This document shows, piece after piece, positions 9,562 through 18,250 of a stretch of 64,000 bases of DNA. Location of the stretch: assembly GCF_006715785.1 (NCBI RefSeq), contig NZ_VFNX01000001.1:5002001-5066000 (forward strand), read 5' to 3'. A model generated the notes under the pieces. That model worked only from the letters and a program-made list of their open reading frames with translations, was not told the origin of the DNA and made no database searches. Every line of letters starts with the position of its first letter. The first letter of the stretch is position 1. The DNA is from Streptomyces puniciscabiei (GTDB lineage Bacteria; Actinomycetota; Actinomycetes; Streptomycetales; Streptomycetaceae). The position numbers were made by a program, and so were the translations under genes.

Positions 9562-9719
9562 CCCGTTCCTCGAAGGTACTTGGCGCCCGCTGTGGGCGCG
9601 GCCACAAGCCAGGGAGGAACCTTTGAGCCGCCCTGGGTGAAAGATGTGTAAGGGCTGAGAAAACGGGTTAACTCATCGGATTTTCATAACGTGGCAAATT
9701 CCACGGCGGCGACGGCCCC

Positions 9720-11009
9720 GTGGTGCGGAATCCGCTGCTGGGCGCGGTGTACCTTCCCCGGGTGCGCGAATGTTCCCGGCTCAGCCGGCGTGCCGTCCTC
9801 GGACTGACGGCCGCCGCCCTTCCCCTGTCCGCGACCACTGAGGCGTCCGCCGCGACGGTGATCGGTGGCGAGCAACTGGCCCGCACCGGCGTCCAGGTGC
9901 GCGGTGCCTCCGGGCTGCCCGAGAAGCTCACCGCCCGGTCCTGGCTCATCGCCGACTGCGAGAGCGGCGAGGTGCTCGCCGCGTTCAACGCGCACCGGCG
10001 GCTCGCGCCCGCGTCCACGCTGAAGATGCTGTTCGCGGACACCGTGCTGAAGAAGTTCGACCGCACCGCGCGGTACACCGTCAAGGACTCGGACGTCTCC
10101 GACGTCCCGGCCGGCTCCAGCCTGGTCGGCATCAAGCCCGGCATCACCTACACCGTCGAGCAGTTGTGGCAGGGCGTGTTCCTGCGCTCCGGCAACGACG
10201 CCGTGCACGTGCTCGCCCACATGAACGGCGGCATCGCCAGGACGGTCGCCGAGATGCAGGCCAAGGCGGAGGACCTGCAGGCCCTGGACACCCATGTGGT
10301 CAGCCCCGACGGCTTCGACCACCCGGGCCAGATCTCCTCGGCGTACGACCTCACGCTGTTCGCCCGCCACGGTCTGAAGGACCCCGACTTCCGCGGCTAC
10401 TGCGGCACCCGGACCGCCGACTTCCCGGCAGGGGGCAAGAAGACCTTCCAGATCCAGAACACCGACCGCCTGCTGACCGGGGCGTGGGGACTGAGGACGT
10501 ACGACGGCCTGATCGGCGTCAAGAACGGCTACACCAGCCACGCCGGCAACACCTTCACCGGCGCGGCCACCCGGGGCGGACGCACCCTGCTGGTGACGGT
10601 GATGCACCCCGCCGAGGGCAGCAACGCCGTCTACGAGCAGACCGCAGCGCTGCTCGACTGGGGCTTCGGGCGCGGGCGTTCGGCGCGGGCCGTCGGCACC
10701 CTGGTCGAGCCGCTCAGCGAGGGCGGGGCGAGGGTGAGCCCGGCGCCCGGGGGAAAGGCGGCGCAGGCGGCGGCCGGCGCGCCGGGCTCGGGCTCCGGCG
10801 GCCCGTCCACCGGCCGGCTGGTGGAGGGCGCGGGAGGTACGGCGCTGCTGCTGGCGGCGGCGGGGGCGCTGGTGGTCAAGCGGCGGCGCAGGGCGGTCGC
10901 CGCGGCGGCGACGGACGAGGCGTCCCGGGGAGCCGGGAGGGCGGAGCGGCCGGAGGGCGCCGAGGGGTCTGCGGGAACCACGGAGTCCGGCGGCCGGCAC
11001 CGGCGCTGA
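9720..11009 (+). CDS. D-alanyl-D-alanine carboxypeptidase, membrane-anchored (peptidase S11)
   Basis: A 429-residue low-molecular-weight penicillin-binding protein that trims the terminal D-Ala from peptidoglycan stem peptides. The active-site motifs are S99-T-L-K102, S157-G-N159 and K268-N-G270 (the KTG-like triad). An N-terminal signal contains twin arginines (SRRAVLGLTAAAL). After a Gly/Ser-rich linker, a C-terminal helix (TALLLAAAGALVV) followed by KRRRR anchors it to the membrane. GTG 9720 is the longest sensible start; GTG 9762 is an alternative and neither has a good ribosome site. Confidence 0.88.
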   Translation: MVRNPLLGAVYLPRVRECSRLSRRAVLGLTAAALPLSATTEASAATVIGGEQLARTGVQVRGASGLPEKLTARSWLIADCESGEVLAAFNAHRRLAPASTLKMLFADTVLKKFDRTARYTVKDSDVSDVPAGSSLVGIKPGITYTVEQLWQGVFLRSGNDAVHVLAHMNGGIARTVAEMQAKAEDLQALDTHVVSPDGFDHPGQISSAYDLTLFARHGLKDPDFRGYCGTRTADFPAGGKKTFQIQNTDRLLTGAWGLRTYDGLIGVKNGYTSHAGNTFTGAATRGGRTLLVTVMHPAEGSNAVYEQTAALLDWGFGRGRSARAVGTLVEPLSEGGARVSPAPGGKAAQAAAGAPGSGSGGPSTGRLVEGAGGTALLLAAAGALVVKRRRRAVAAAATDEASRGAGRAERPEGAEGSAGTTESGGRHRR

Positions 11010-11097
11010 ACAGAGCGGCGTCGCTCACCGGCCCCCCCCCCGCGCTGAGCAGGGCGGCGTCGCTCACCGGCGCACCCGCGCTGAACAGTGCGGCGGC
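11003..11097. repeat. About 30-bp direct repeats at the end of the carboxypeptidase gene
   Basis: GCGCTGAACAGAGCGGCGTC plus CTCACCGGC (from 11003) recurs from 11042 with few changes, and in part from 11078; a run of ten C residues separates the first two. The carboxypeptidase stop lies in the first unit. The remainder of the gap to 11308 contains an AT-rich promoter-like patch (about 11230-11265) but no gene I can support. Confidence 0.75.
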
Positions 11098-11308
11098 CGC
11101 TCCACCGGGACCGGCGTGTACCCCGCGTCCCGTCGCGAGGTCCACCCCCAACTCCGGTCCGGTGGAACGGCCGTCGCCTCCCCCCTCGGTGATGGCTTAC
11201 GGAATCCCCGTGCTTCAACTGTGAAGCTCTCGTGAAGGAAAGTTGAGCATATAGGCTGGACATGTCGCAATACCGCGGATGTTCGAATTCCGCCAGGGGG
11301 GACGGGGT

Positions 11309-12067
11309 TCAGCCCCGCCCGATGTACGGCATCGCCGTCGCCAGCACCGTCGCGAACTGCACATTCGCCTCCAGCGGCAGCTCCGCCATGTGCCGCACGG
11401 TCCGCGCCACGTCGGCCACGTCCATCACCGGCTCCGGCACCACCTCGCCGTTCGCCTGCAGCGCACCGGTCCGCATCCGGGCCGTCATGTCGGTCGCCGC
11501 GTTGCCGATGTCGATCTGCCCGACCGCGATCCGGTACGGTCGCCCGTCCAGCGACAGCGACTTGGTGAGGCCGGTGAGGGCGTGCTTGGTCGCGGTGTAG
11601 GCGACCGACAGCGGGCGGGGCGTGTGCGCCGAGATGGAACCGTTGTTGATGATCCGGCCGCCCTGCGGGTCCTGCTCCTTCATGTGCCGGTACGCCGCCT
11701 GGGCGCACAGGAACGCCCCGTTGAGGTTGGTGTCCACCACATGCCGCCAGGCGTCGTACGACAGCTCCTCGACCGGCACTCCGCCGGGCCCGAAGGTCCC
11801 CGCGTTGTTGAACAGCAGGTCCACCCGCCCGAACCGCTCCACGGTCGCCGCGAACAGGGCGTCCACGTCCTCGGGCCGCGACACGTCGGTGCGCACGGCG
11901 AGGGAGGCGCCCCCCGGCATCAGCGCCGCGGTCTCCGTCAGCGTCCCGGTGCGCCGGCCCGCCAGCGCCACCGACCAGCCGGCCCGCAGCAGTTCCACGG
12001 CGACGGCCCGCCCGATGCCGGAGCCGGCGCCGGTCACCACCGCGATCTTCGATTGCCTGTCAGTCAT
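11309..12067 (-). CDS. Short-chain dehydrogenase/reductase
   Basis: A 252-residue classical SDR oxidoreductase. The cofactor motif TGAGSGIG is at residues 12-19, NNAG near residue 87 and the catalytic Ser-Tyr-Lys in [24 protein letters not shown] (about residues 141-160). An Arg after the first Gly-rich strand (AGRRTG) suggests NADP(H). Substrate unknown. It follows the Gfo/Idh gene on the same strand with a 56-bp gap containing a direct repeat that may be its operator. Confidence 0.9.
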   Translation of the reverse strand: MTDRQSKIAVVTGAGSGIGRAVAVELLRAGWSVALAGRRTGTLTETAALMPGGASLAVRTDVSRPEDVDALFAATVERFGRVDLLFNNAGTFGPGGVPVEELSYDAWRHVVDTNLNGAFLCAQAAYRHMKEQDPQGGRIINNGSISAHTPRPLSVAYTATKHALTGLTKSLSLDGRPYRIAVGQIDIGNAATDMTARMRTGALQANGEVVPEPVMDVADVARTVRHMAELPLEANVQFATVLATAMPYIGRG

Positions 12068-12089
12068 GGCACCGCAGCGTAGGCGGCAA

Positions 12090-12123
12090 GTCCGCCATGC
12101 GGAATGCCGTGTCCGCCATACGG
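12090..12123. promoter_or_regulatory. Direct-repeat operator candidate upstream of the SDR gene
   Basis: GTCCGCCATGCGG (12090-12102) and GTCCGCCATACGG (12111-12123) are 13-bp direct repeats with a 21-bp period, two helical turns. They lie just upstream of the SDR start, and the second abuts the stop of the Gfo/Idh gene. This spacing suits two copies of one regulator on the same face of DNA. The regulator is unknown. Confidence 0.45.
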
Positions 12124-13140
12124 TTATCCGACGGTGACGGTCGCCGTCTCTCCCGGATACCGCACACCGATCCGCTCCCGCACCGCGTCCAGCGTGCGCA
12201 TCACCGCCAGGGAGCCCTCCAGCGGCACCAGCGGCGACTCCTTCTCGCCCGCCCGCAGGGCCCGCATGACCTCGACCGCCTCGTGCCGCAGAGTGGTGCG
12301 CGGCCCGTCGGCCGGGTCGGCGGCGAACGCCTCGGGGTCGCGGCCGTCACGGTGCAGCACGAACCGCTCGGGATGGAAGAAGCCGGACGGCACGTCGATC
12401 CGGCCGCGCGAACCGGTCACCGACGCCGTGCCGCCCGTCCCGCCGACGATCGAGCAGTGCAGCGCGGCCATCGCCCCGCTCTCCCAGGACAGCACCGCGC
12501 CCGTCTGCAGGTCGACGCCCTCCGGCGACAGCACCGCGCTGCCCGCGACCGCGTCCGGCTCACCCAGCAGCAGCTGCGCGAACGACACCGGGTACACGCC
12601 GAGGTCCAGCAGCGCCCCGCCACCGAGGGCCGGGTCCCGCAGACGGTGCGCCGGCGGGAAGGGACCCGCGAGCCCGAAGTCGGCCTGCACGGTGCGTACT
12701 TCGCCGATCGCCCCGTCGTCCACCAGCGCCTTCAGCCGCCGCACGAGCGGGTTGCAGTACATCCACATCGCCTCCATCAGGAAGCGGTCGTGCTCGCGCG
12801 CCAGCGCGACGAGCTCCTCCGTCTCGCGCACGTTCAGCGTGAACGGCTTCTCGCACAGCACGTTCCGTCCCGCCGCCAGACACAGCCCGGCCGCCGCGCG
12901 GTGCGCCGAGTGCGGAGCGGCGACGTACACGACATCGATGTCCGGATCCGCCGCCAGCGACTCCCAGTCGCCGTACGCCCGGCCCGCCCCGAACCGCTCG
13001 GCGAACGCCTCCGCCGACTCCGGCCGCCGCGACGCCACCGCCGCGATCTCCGCGTCCGGCAGGTCGACCAGGTCCGCCGCGAACGCCGCCGCGATCCCGC
13101 CCGTCGCCAGAATCCCCCAGCGCACCCTCTGCTCCGCCAT
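12124..13140 (-). CDS. Gfo/Idh/MocA family oxidoreductase
   Basis: A 338-residue NAD(P)-dependent sugar or cyclitol dehydrogenase. The N-terminal Rossmann domain starts [19 protein letters not shown]; the family EKP motif is in [11 protein letters not shown] (about residue 97), followed by the mixed alpha/beta C-terminal domain with the [14 protein letters not shown] segment. The start at 13140 (MAEQRVRW) is preferred to longer in-frame options because of the Gly-rich ribosome site just upstream. It is divergent from the Bcr-type exporter. Confidence 0.88.
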   Translation of the reverse strand: MAEQRVRWGILATGGIAAAFAADLVDLPDAEIAAVASRRPESAEAFAERFGAGRAYGDWESLAADPDIDVVYVAAPHSAHRAAAGLCLAAGRNVLCEKPFTLNVRETEELVALAREHDRFLMEAMWMYCNPLVRRLKALVDDGAIGEVRTVQADFGLAGPFPPAHRLRDPALGGGALLDLGVYPVSFAQLLLGEPDAVAGSAVLSPEGVDLQTGAVLSWESGAMAALHCSIVGGTGGTASVTGSRGRIDVPSGFFHPERFVLHRDGRDPEAFAADPADGPRTTLRHEAVEVMRALRAGEKESPLVPLEGSLAVMRTLDAVRERIGVRYPGETATVTVG

Positions 13141-13257
13141 CGCTCGCCCCACCCCTCGGTCATGTGTGCCCCGGCAGTGTGTACGAGCTGAGAGCATAGG
13201 GGCCGGTCGATTTCATCAGGCGGTCGTGTCACCAAGGGCACCAAGGGGAGGGGACGG

Positions 13258-14559
13258 ATGCGCGAGCACGCGGCGGCACCGACACCGGACACCCATCACT
13301 CGTCCACCCCGGCCCGGACCTCCGCCGCCCGCCGGACCGGCCTGCTCGTCACGCTCGTCCTCGGCGGCCTCACCGCGACACCCCCGCTCGCGATGGACAT
13401 GTACCTCCCGTCCCTGCCGGAGGTCACCGGGTCCCTGCACGCGCCCGCCGCCACCGTCCAGCTCACCCTCACCGCCTGCCTGCTGGGCATGGCCCTCGGG
13501 CAGCTGGTCGTCGGCCCGATGAGCGACCGCTGGGGCCGGCGCCGCCCGCTGCTCGCGGGCCTCGCCGTCTACCTCCTCGCCACCGCCCTGTGCGCCCTCG
13601 CCCCGAACGTCGGCACGCTCGTCGCCTTCCGGCTGGCCCAGGGCCTCGCGGGTGCCGCCGGGATCGTCATCGCCCGGGCCGTCGTACGCGACCTGTACGA
13701 CGGCGTCGCCATGGCCCGCTTCTTCTCCACCCTGATGCTGATCTCCGGGGTCGCGCCGATCGTGGCGCCGCTGATCGGCGGGCAGATCCTGCGGGTGACG
13801 GACTGGCGGGGCGTGTTCGTGGTGCTCACGGCGGTCGGCGCAGTGCTCGGCGCCCTGGTCTGGCTGCGGCTCCCCGAGACCCTGCCGCCCGCCGACCGGC
13901 ACAGCGGGGGAGTCGGCGAGGCCCTGCGCTCGATGCGCGGTCTGCTCGCCGACCTGCCCTTCACCGGCTACATGCTGGCCGGCGGCTTCGCCTTCGCGGC
14001 GCTGTTCGCGTACATATCCGCCTCCCCCTTCGTCATCCAGGAGATCTACGGCGCCTCCCCGCAGACCTTCAGCCTGCTGTTCGGCCTCAATTCGGTCGGG
14101 CTCGTGGTCGCCGGGCAGGTCAACGGCAAGCTGCTGGTCGGCCGGGTCGCCCTGGAGAAGGTGCTCGCCTGCGGCCTCGCGGTGATCGTGCTCGCCGCGG
14201 CCGCCCTGCTGCTGATGTCCACCGGCGCGTTCGGCGAGGCCGGTCTGCCGCCGGTCGCCGCCGCGCTCTTCGTCCTCATGTCCGCCATGGGCGTCACCCT
14301 CCCCAACGCCCAGTCCCTCGCCCTGCTGCGCACCCGGCACGCCGCCGGCTCCGCCTCCGCCCTGCTCGGCACCTCCTCCTTCCTCGTCGGAGCGGTCGCC
14401 TCACCGGTCGTCGGTGTCGCCGGAGAGCACACCGCCGTACCCATGGCGATGGTCCAACTGGTGGCAGCACTGGTCGCGGCGGCCTCCTTCATGGGAATGT
14501 GCCGTCCCTGGAGCACACGTGGGAACACACGTGCGGGGTCGGAGGGAGACGAGAACTGA
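13258..14559 (+). CDS. Bcr/CflA family multidrug efflux MFS transporter
   Basis: A 433-residue, twelve-helix major facilitator of the DHA1 Bcr/CflA type. The family features are PPLAMDMYLPSLP in helix 1 and GPMSDRWGRRRPLL in the loop after helix 2. Likely a proton-coupled exporter of drugs, dipeptides or sulfonamide-like compounds. AAGGGGAGGGGACGG before the ATG is a strong ribosome site. The end overlaps the serine hydrolase by CTGA, so the two are translationally coupled. Confidence 0.88.
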   Translation: MREHAAAPTPDTHHSSTPARTSAARRTGLLVTLVLGGLTATPPLAMDMYLPSLPEVTGSLHAPAATVQLTLTACLLGMALGQLVVGPMSDRWGRRRPLLAGLAVYLLATALCALAPNVGTLVAFRLAQGLAGAAGIVIARAVVRDLYDGVAMARFFSTLMLISGVAPIVAPLIGGQILRVTDWRGVFVVLTAVGAVLGALVWLRLPETLPPADRHSGGVGEALRSMRGLLADLPFTGYMLAGGFAFAALFAYISASPFVIQEIYGASPQTFSLLFGLNSVGLVVAGQVNGKLLVGRVALEKVLACGLAVIVLAAAALLLMSTGAFGEAGLPPVAAALFVLMSAMGVTLPNAQSLALLRTRHAAGSASALLGTSSFLVGAVASPVVGVAGEHTAVPMAMVQLVAALVAAASFMGMCRPWSTRGNTRAGSEGDEN

Positions 14560-15683
14560 GCGCACCGAGACTGCGCGCCGACACACCGGAACGGGCCGGG
14601 CTCGACCCCGTGGAACTCGGGCACCTGGTCGGCGAGGTGCACGCCCTCACCGCCGGAGACCGCCCCTGGGCGGCCGGCGCCGTCGTGCTGGCCGGACGCG
14701 GACCCGTGATCGCCGTCGCCGAGGCCGCGGGCTGGGCCGTCCGCTACTCCGGCTACGACCCCGAGACCGGGGGCGGTGTCGAACTGCCGCCCGCCGCCCG
14801 GGTCCCGGCCACCGTCGACACGCCCTTCGACCTGGCCTCCCTCACCAAGCTGTTCACCTCCGTCGCCGCCGTGCAGCAGATCGAGCGCGGCACCCTCGGC
14901 ATGGACGCCCGGATCGGCGACTACCTGCCCGACTTCCACGCCGCGGCCGCCCACGGCATCACCGTGCGGCACCTGCTCACCCACACCTCCGGGCTCCGCC
15001 CCGAACTCCCGCTGTACGACTGCCCCGACGACGCCTCGCGGCTGGCCCTGCTGCGCGCCGAGGCGCCGACGGCCGAGCCGGGCCGCCCTCTGTACTCCGA
15101 CCTGAACATGCTCCTGCTCCAGTCCGTGCTGGAGCGGATCACCGGCCGCGGCCTCGACGTCCTCGTCCAGGACGGCATCACCCGGCCGCTCGGCATGACG
15201 GCGACCTGCTTCGGGCCGTGCCCCGGCGCGGCCGCCACCGAGGACCAGCGGCGGCCCTGGGCCAAGGCGGACCGCGGCATGCTGCGGGGTGTGGTCCACG
15301 ACGAGAACGCCTGGGCGCTGGGGGGCGTGGCCGGGCACGCCGGGCTCTTCTCCACCGCCCGCGACCTGGCCGTCTTCTGCCGCGCCCTGCTCGCCGGCGG
15401 CGCCTACGGCCCCGCCCGCATCCTCGGCCCCGACTTCGTGGAACTGCTCCTGACCCCGCCGGGCCTCGGCTTCGCCGTCGACCAGCCGTGGTTCATGGGC
15501 GAACTCGCGGGCCACGGGGCGGCGGGGCACACGGGCTTCACCGGCACGTCCCTGGTCATCGACCCGAGGACGGACACGTTCCTGGTCCTGCTGGCCAACC
15601 GGGTGCATCCGCGGCGCCGGACACCGGACAGCGGGCCGAGGGCGGCGCTGGCGACGCGATTGGCGCGGGCGGTGATCTCGTGA
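14556..15683 (+). CDS. Serine hydrolase (class C beta-lactamase fold), probable CTG start
   Basis: A 375-residue penicillin-binding-protein-like esterase or peptidase. The motifs are SLTK (nucleophile, about residue 93), YSDLNM (the Tyr-x-Asn equivalent, about residue 184) and HTGF (about residue 328). No ATG, GTG or TTG fits the natural N-terminus. A CTG at 14556 lies eight bases after the ribosome site GGAGGGA (14541-14547) and forms a CTGA overlap with the exporter stop. The only upstream alternative in frame is GTG 14499, inside the exporter gene. No signal peptide is visible, so it is probably cytoplasmic. Coupling to the exporter suggests a shared substrate. Confidence 0.8.
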   Translation: MSAPRLRADTPERAGLDPVELGHLVGEVHALTAGDRPWAAGAVVLAGRGPVIAVAEAAGWAVRYSGYDPETGGGVELPPAARVPATVDTPFDLASLTKLFTSVAAVQQIERGTLGMDARIGDYLPDFHAAAAHGITVRHLLTHTSGLRPELPLYDCPDDASRLALLRAEAPTAEPGRPLYSDLNMLLLQSVLERITGRGLDVLVQDGITRPLGMTATCFGPCPGAAATEDQRRPWAKADRGMLRGVVHDENAWALGGVAGHAGLFSTARDLAVFCRALLAGGAYGPARILGPDFVELLLTPPGLGFAVDQPWFMGELAGHGAAGHTGFTGTSLVIDPRTDTFLVLLANRVHPRRRTPDSGPRAALATRLARAVIS

Positions 15684-15762
15684 CGGTGCCTTCCCTGCCG
15701 GGGGTCCGGGGGCGGACCCCCGGCAGGGCCCGCACCAGCGCAGGGCGCCATAGAATCGCCGG

Positions 15763-16770
15763 GTGAACGCCCCCGTACCACCGGCTGAAGCCCTCCGCAG
15801 GAGCCTCGCGGAGCTGCTCGCCGGGCTCCCGCGCACCCAGGCCGCCGGAGCCGTCGACAGGCTCATCGCCAACTACCGGGGCGACACCCCCACCCACGCC
15901 CCCATCCTCCGCGACCGCGCCGACGTGGCCGCCTACGCCGCCTACCGCATGCCGGCCACCTTCGCGGCGGTCCACTCCGCGCTGGAGGCGTTCGCACAGG
16001 CCGCCCCCGACTGGACCCCCGGCAGCCATGTCGACATCGGCGGCGGCACCGGCGCCGCGACCTGGGCCGTCACCGCGACCTGGCCCGGCGAGCGCCGGGT
16101 CACCGTGCTGGACTGGGCCGAGCCCGCCCTCGCCCTCGGCCGGGAGATCGCCGCCGCCAACCCGGACCTGCGGGGCGCCCGCTGGCAGCGCGCCCGGATC
16201 GGTGCCGACCTCACCCTGGACGACACCGACCTCGTCACGGTGTCGTACGTCCTCAACGAACTCTCCGAGCCCGACCGCGCCGCCCTCGTCGACGCCGCCG
16301 CGGCCGCCGCGCGGGCCGTGGTGATCGTGGAGGCCGGCACCCCGGCCGGTTACGCCCGTGTGATCGAGGCCCGCGACCGCCTGATCCGCGCCGGACTGCA
16401 CGTCGTCGCCCCCTGCCCGCACAGCGCCGCCTGTCCCATCGAGGCCGGCCGCGACTGGTGCCACTTCTCCGCCCGGGTGAGCCGCTCCTCGCTGCACCGC
16501 CAGGTCAAGGGCGGCACCCTGCCGTACGAGGACGAGAAGTTCTCGTACGTCGCCGCCACCCGCCTGCCCGCGGTGCCGGCCCCCTCCCGGGTGATCCGGC
16601 GCCCGCAGATCCGCAAGGGCCAGGTGCTCCTGGACCTGTGCGAGGCCGGCGAACGGCTGGCCCGCACCACCGTCACCAAACGCCACGGCGGGCTGTACAA
16701 GGCGGCCCGGGACGCCGAGTGGGGAGACCCGTGGCCGCCGGAGGACCCCCCGCAGGAGCCGTCCGTCTAG
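15763..16770 (+). CDS. Rsm22-like small ribosomal subunit methyltransferase family protein
   Basis: A 335-residue protein of the Rsm22/METTL17 family. The SAM-binding motif HVDIGGGTGAATWA lies near residue 90. The cysteine cluster APCPHSAACP followed by RDWCHFSAR (about residues 205-240) is the family hallmark and in homologues binds a metal or Fe-S cluster. Members associate with the small ribosomal subunit. The GTG start at 15763 begins VNAPVPPAEALRRSL, as in typical Streptomyces proteins. Confidence 0.88.
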   Translation: MNAPVPPAEALRRSLAELLAGLPRTQAAGAVDRLIANYRGDTPTHAPILRDRADVAAYAAYRMPATFAAVHSALEAFAQAAPDWTPGSHVDIGGGTGAATWAVTATWPGERRVTVLDWAEPALALGREIAAANPDLRGARWQRARIGADLTLDDTDLVTVSYVLNELSEPDRAALVDAAAAAARAVVIVEAGTPAGYARVIEARDRLIRAGLHVVAPCPHSAACPIEAGRDWCHFSARVSRSSLHRQVKGGTLPYEDEKFSYVAATRLPAVPAPSRVIRRPQIRKGQVLLDLCEAGERLARTTVTKRHGGLYKAARDAEWGDPWPPEDPPQEPSV

Positions 16771-16796
16771 CCGCCGTGGCTTGTTAGCGTCGCCCC

Positions 16797-17426
16797 ATGG
16801 TCAACAAGCCGGCTCCCGACGCCACCCGCCGCAGCGAGAAGTCCCGCAGAGCGATCTACGCCGCCGCCCTCGCCCTGGTCGGCGAGGTCGGCTACCCGAG
16901 GACCACGGTCGAGGGGATCGCCGCGCGGGCCGGGGTGGGCAAGCAGACGATCTACCGCTGGTGGTCCTCCAAGGCGGACGTCCTGCTGGAGGCCTTCCTC
17001 GACCTCGGCGAGCAGGCGGCCCGGGCGGCGGGACAGGAGCCGTACGCCATCCCGGACACCGGGGATCTCGCCGCCGACCTGAAGGCGGTGCTGCGGGCCA
17101 CGGTGGACGAGCTCCTCGACCCGCGCTTCGAGGTGCCGGCCCGGGCGCTCGCGGCCGAGGGCGTGGTCAACGAGAAACTCGGCCGCGAGTTCGTCTCGAA
17201 GCTGCTCGAACCCCAGCTTCAGCTGTACGTCGCCCGCTTGCGCTCGGCGCAGGACAGCGGGGGAGTACGGGGTGACGTCGATCCCCGCATCGCGCTGGAG
17301 CTGTTCGTCTCACCCCTCGCGCAGCGGTGGCTGCAACGGACCGGGCCGATTTCGTACGACTACACGGACACCGTCGTCGACTACGCACTGCACGGAATCG
17401 CCCCCCAGCCGCCCCGAAGCAGATGA
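16797..17426 (+). CDS. TetR/AcrR family regulator
   Basis: A 209-residue regulator with an N-terminal helix-turn-helix (residues 15-62) containing TTVEGIAARAGVGKQTIYRWW, and a C-terminal domain of the TetR_C_11-like type (FVSPLAQRWLQRTGPI near the end). Its target is not obvious: the gene sits 26 bp after the Rsm22-like gene and 63 bp before the primase-like gene on the same strand, with no divergent partner. Confidence 0.85.
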   Translation: MVNKPAPDATRRSEKSRRAIYAAALALVGEVGYPRTTVEGIAARAGVGKQTIYRWWSSKADVLLEAFLDLGEQAARAAGQEPYAIPDTGDLAADLKAVLRATVDELLDPRFEVPARALAAEGVVNEKLGREFVSKLLEPQLQLYVARLRSAQDSGGVRGDVDPRIALELFVSPLAQRWLQRTGPISYDYTDTVVDYALHGIAPQPPRSR

Positions 17427-17489
17427 AGATGGGACGATAGGGCACACTGTCCGCACACCAGCGAGGCGACCACCAGACCGAGGGGACAG

Positions 17490-18218
17490 ATGAGCGCGAC
17501 GTTCGGCGGCCGGTCGGGCCGGCAGGGCAAACTCTCCCAGTGGCTGCTCGGACGCCGCCCGAAGGAGGCCGCCGACGACAGCGGCCGTGAGGCCCTGCTG
17601 CTGGCCGCCGCCGGGGCGGGCCTGCCGCTCGCCCCCGCCGCGCACCCCGCCCCCGGCTACCGCTGTTCCTGCGACCGCGTCGGCTGTCCCACCCCGGCCC
17701 GGCACCCGGTGTCGTTCGCCTGGCAGACGCAGTCCACCACCGACCGCGGGCAGATCGAGCGCTGGGCCAGGCACCAGCCGCAGGCCAACTTCATCACCGC
17801 GACCGGCATGGTGCACGACGTCCTGGACGTGCCCCGGGAGGCCGGCCGCGAGGCGCTGGAGCGGCTGCTCGGCTCCGGGGTCGAGGTGGGGCCCGTCGCC
17901 GAGAGCGACGACGGGCGCATGCTGTTCTTCACCCTCACCCGCGGCACCCCCGAGGACGAGGACGAGTGGTGGCCGTGCGAGCTGGACTGCCACCCCGAGA
18001 CCATGGACGAGCACCCGTTGCTGCGCTGGCACTGCCGGGGCTCCTATGTACTGGTGCCCCCGGCTCGGCTCCCCGGCGACGATCAGTCGGTGCGGTGGGT
18101 GCGAGGGCCGGAGCACGCGCTGCCGGATCCGTTGAGCCTGCTGGAAGCGCTCACGGACGCGTGTGGGCGGTACGCGGGTGCTGACCCCCAGGGTGCTTCC
18201 TGGCCGCTGCGGCATTAG
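17490..18218 (+). CDS. Bifunctional primase/polymerase N-terminal-domain protein
   Basis: A 242-residue protein resembling the prim-pol domain found in actinobacterial replication-related proteins. It shows CSCDRVGCPTPARHPV (a Cys cluster near residue 60) and LPLAPAAHP. No helicase domain follows, so it is a stand-alone domain like many Streptomyces chromosomal copies. Whether it has primase activity is unknown; I do not see a clear acidic metal triad. The ribosome site AGGGGA precedes ATG 17490. Confidence 0.65.
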   Translation: MSATFGGRSGRQGKLSQWLLGRRPKEAADDSGREALLLAAAGAGLPLAPAAHPAPGYRCSCDRVGCPTPARHPVSFAWQTQSTTDRGQIERWARHQPQANFITATGMVHDVLDVPREAGREALERLLGSGVEVGPVAESDDGRMLFFTLTRGTPEDEDEWWPCELDCHPETMDEHPLLRWHCRGSYVLVPPARLPGDDQSVRWVRGPEHALPDPLSLLEALTDACGRYAGADPQGASWPLRH

Positions 18219-18250
18219 GCGCCTCAGGGGGTGCCGGGACAGTGCGTTGA

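Noticed and set aside
11225..11270. Promoter or start of a lost gene in the AT-rich patch
   Set aside because: TATAGG and an ATG are present, but no proper -35 spacing and no protein of recognisable family follow before the SDR gene.
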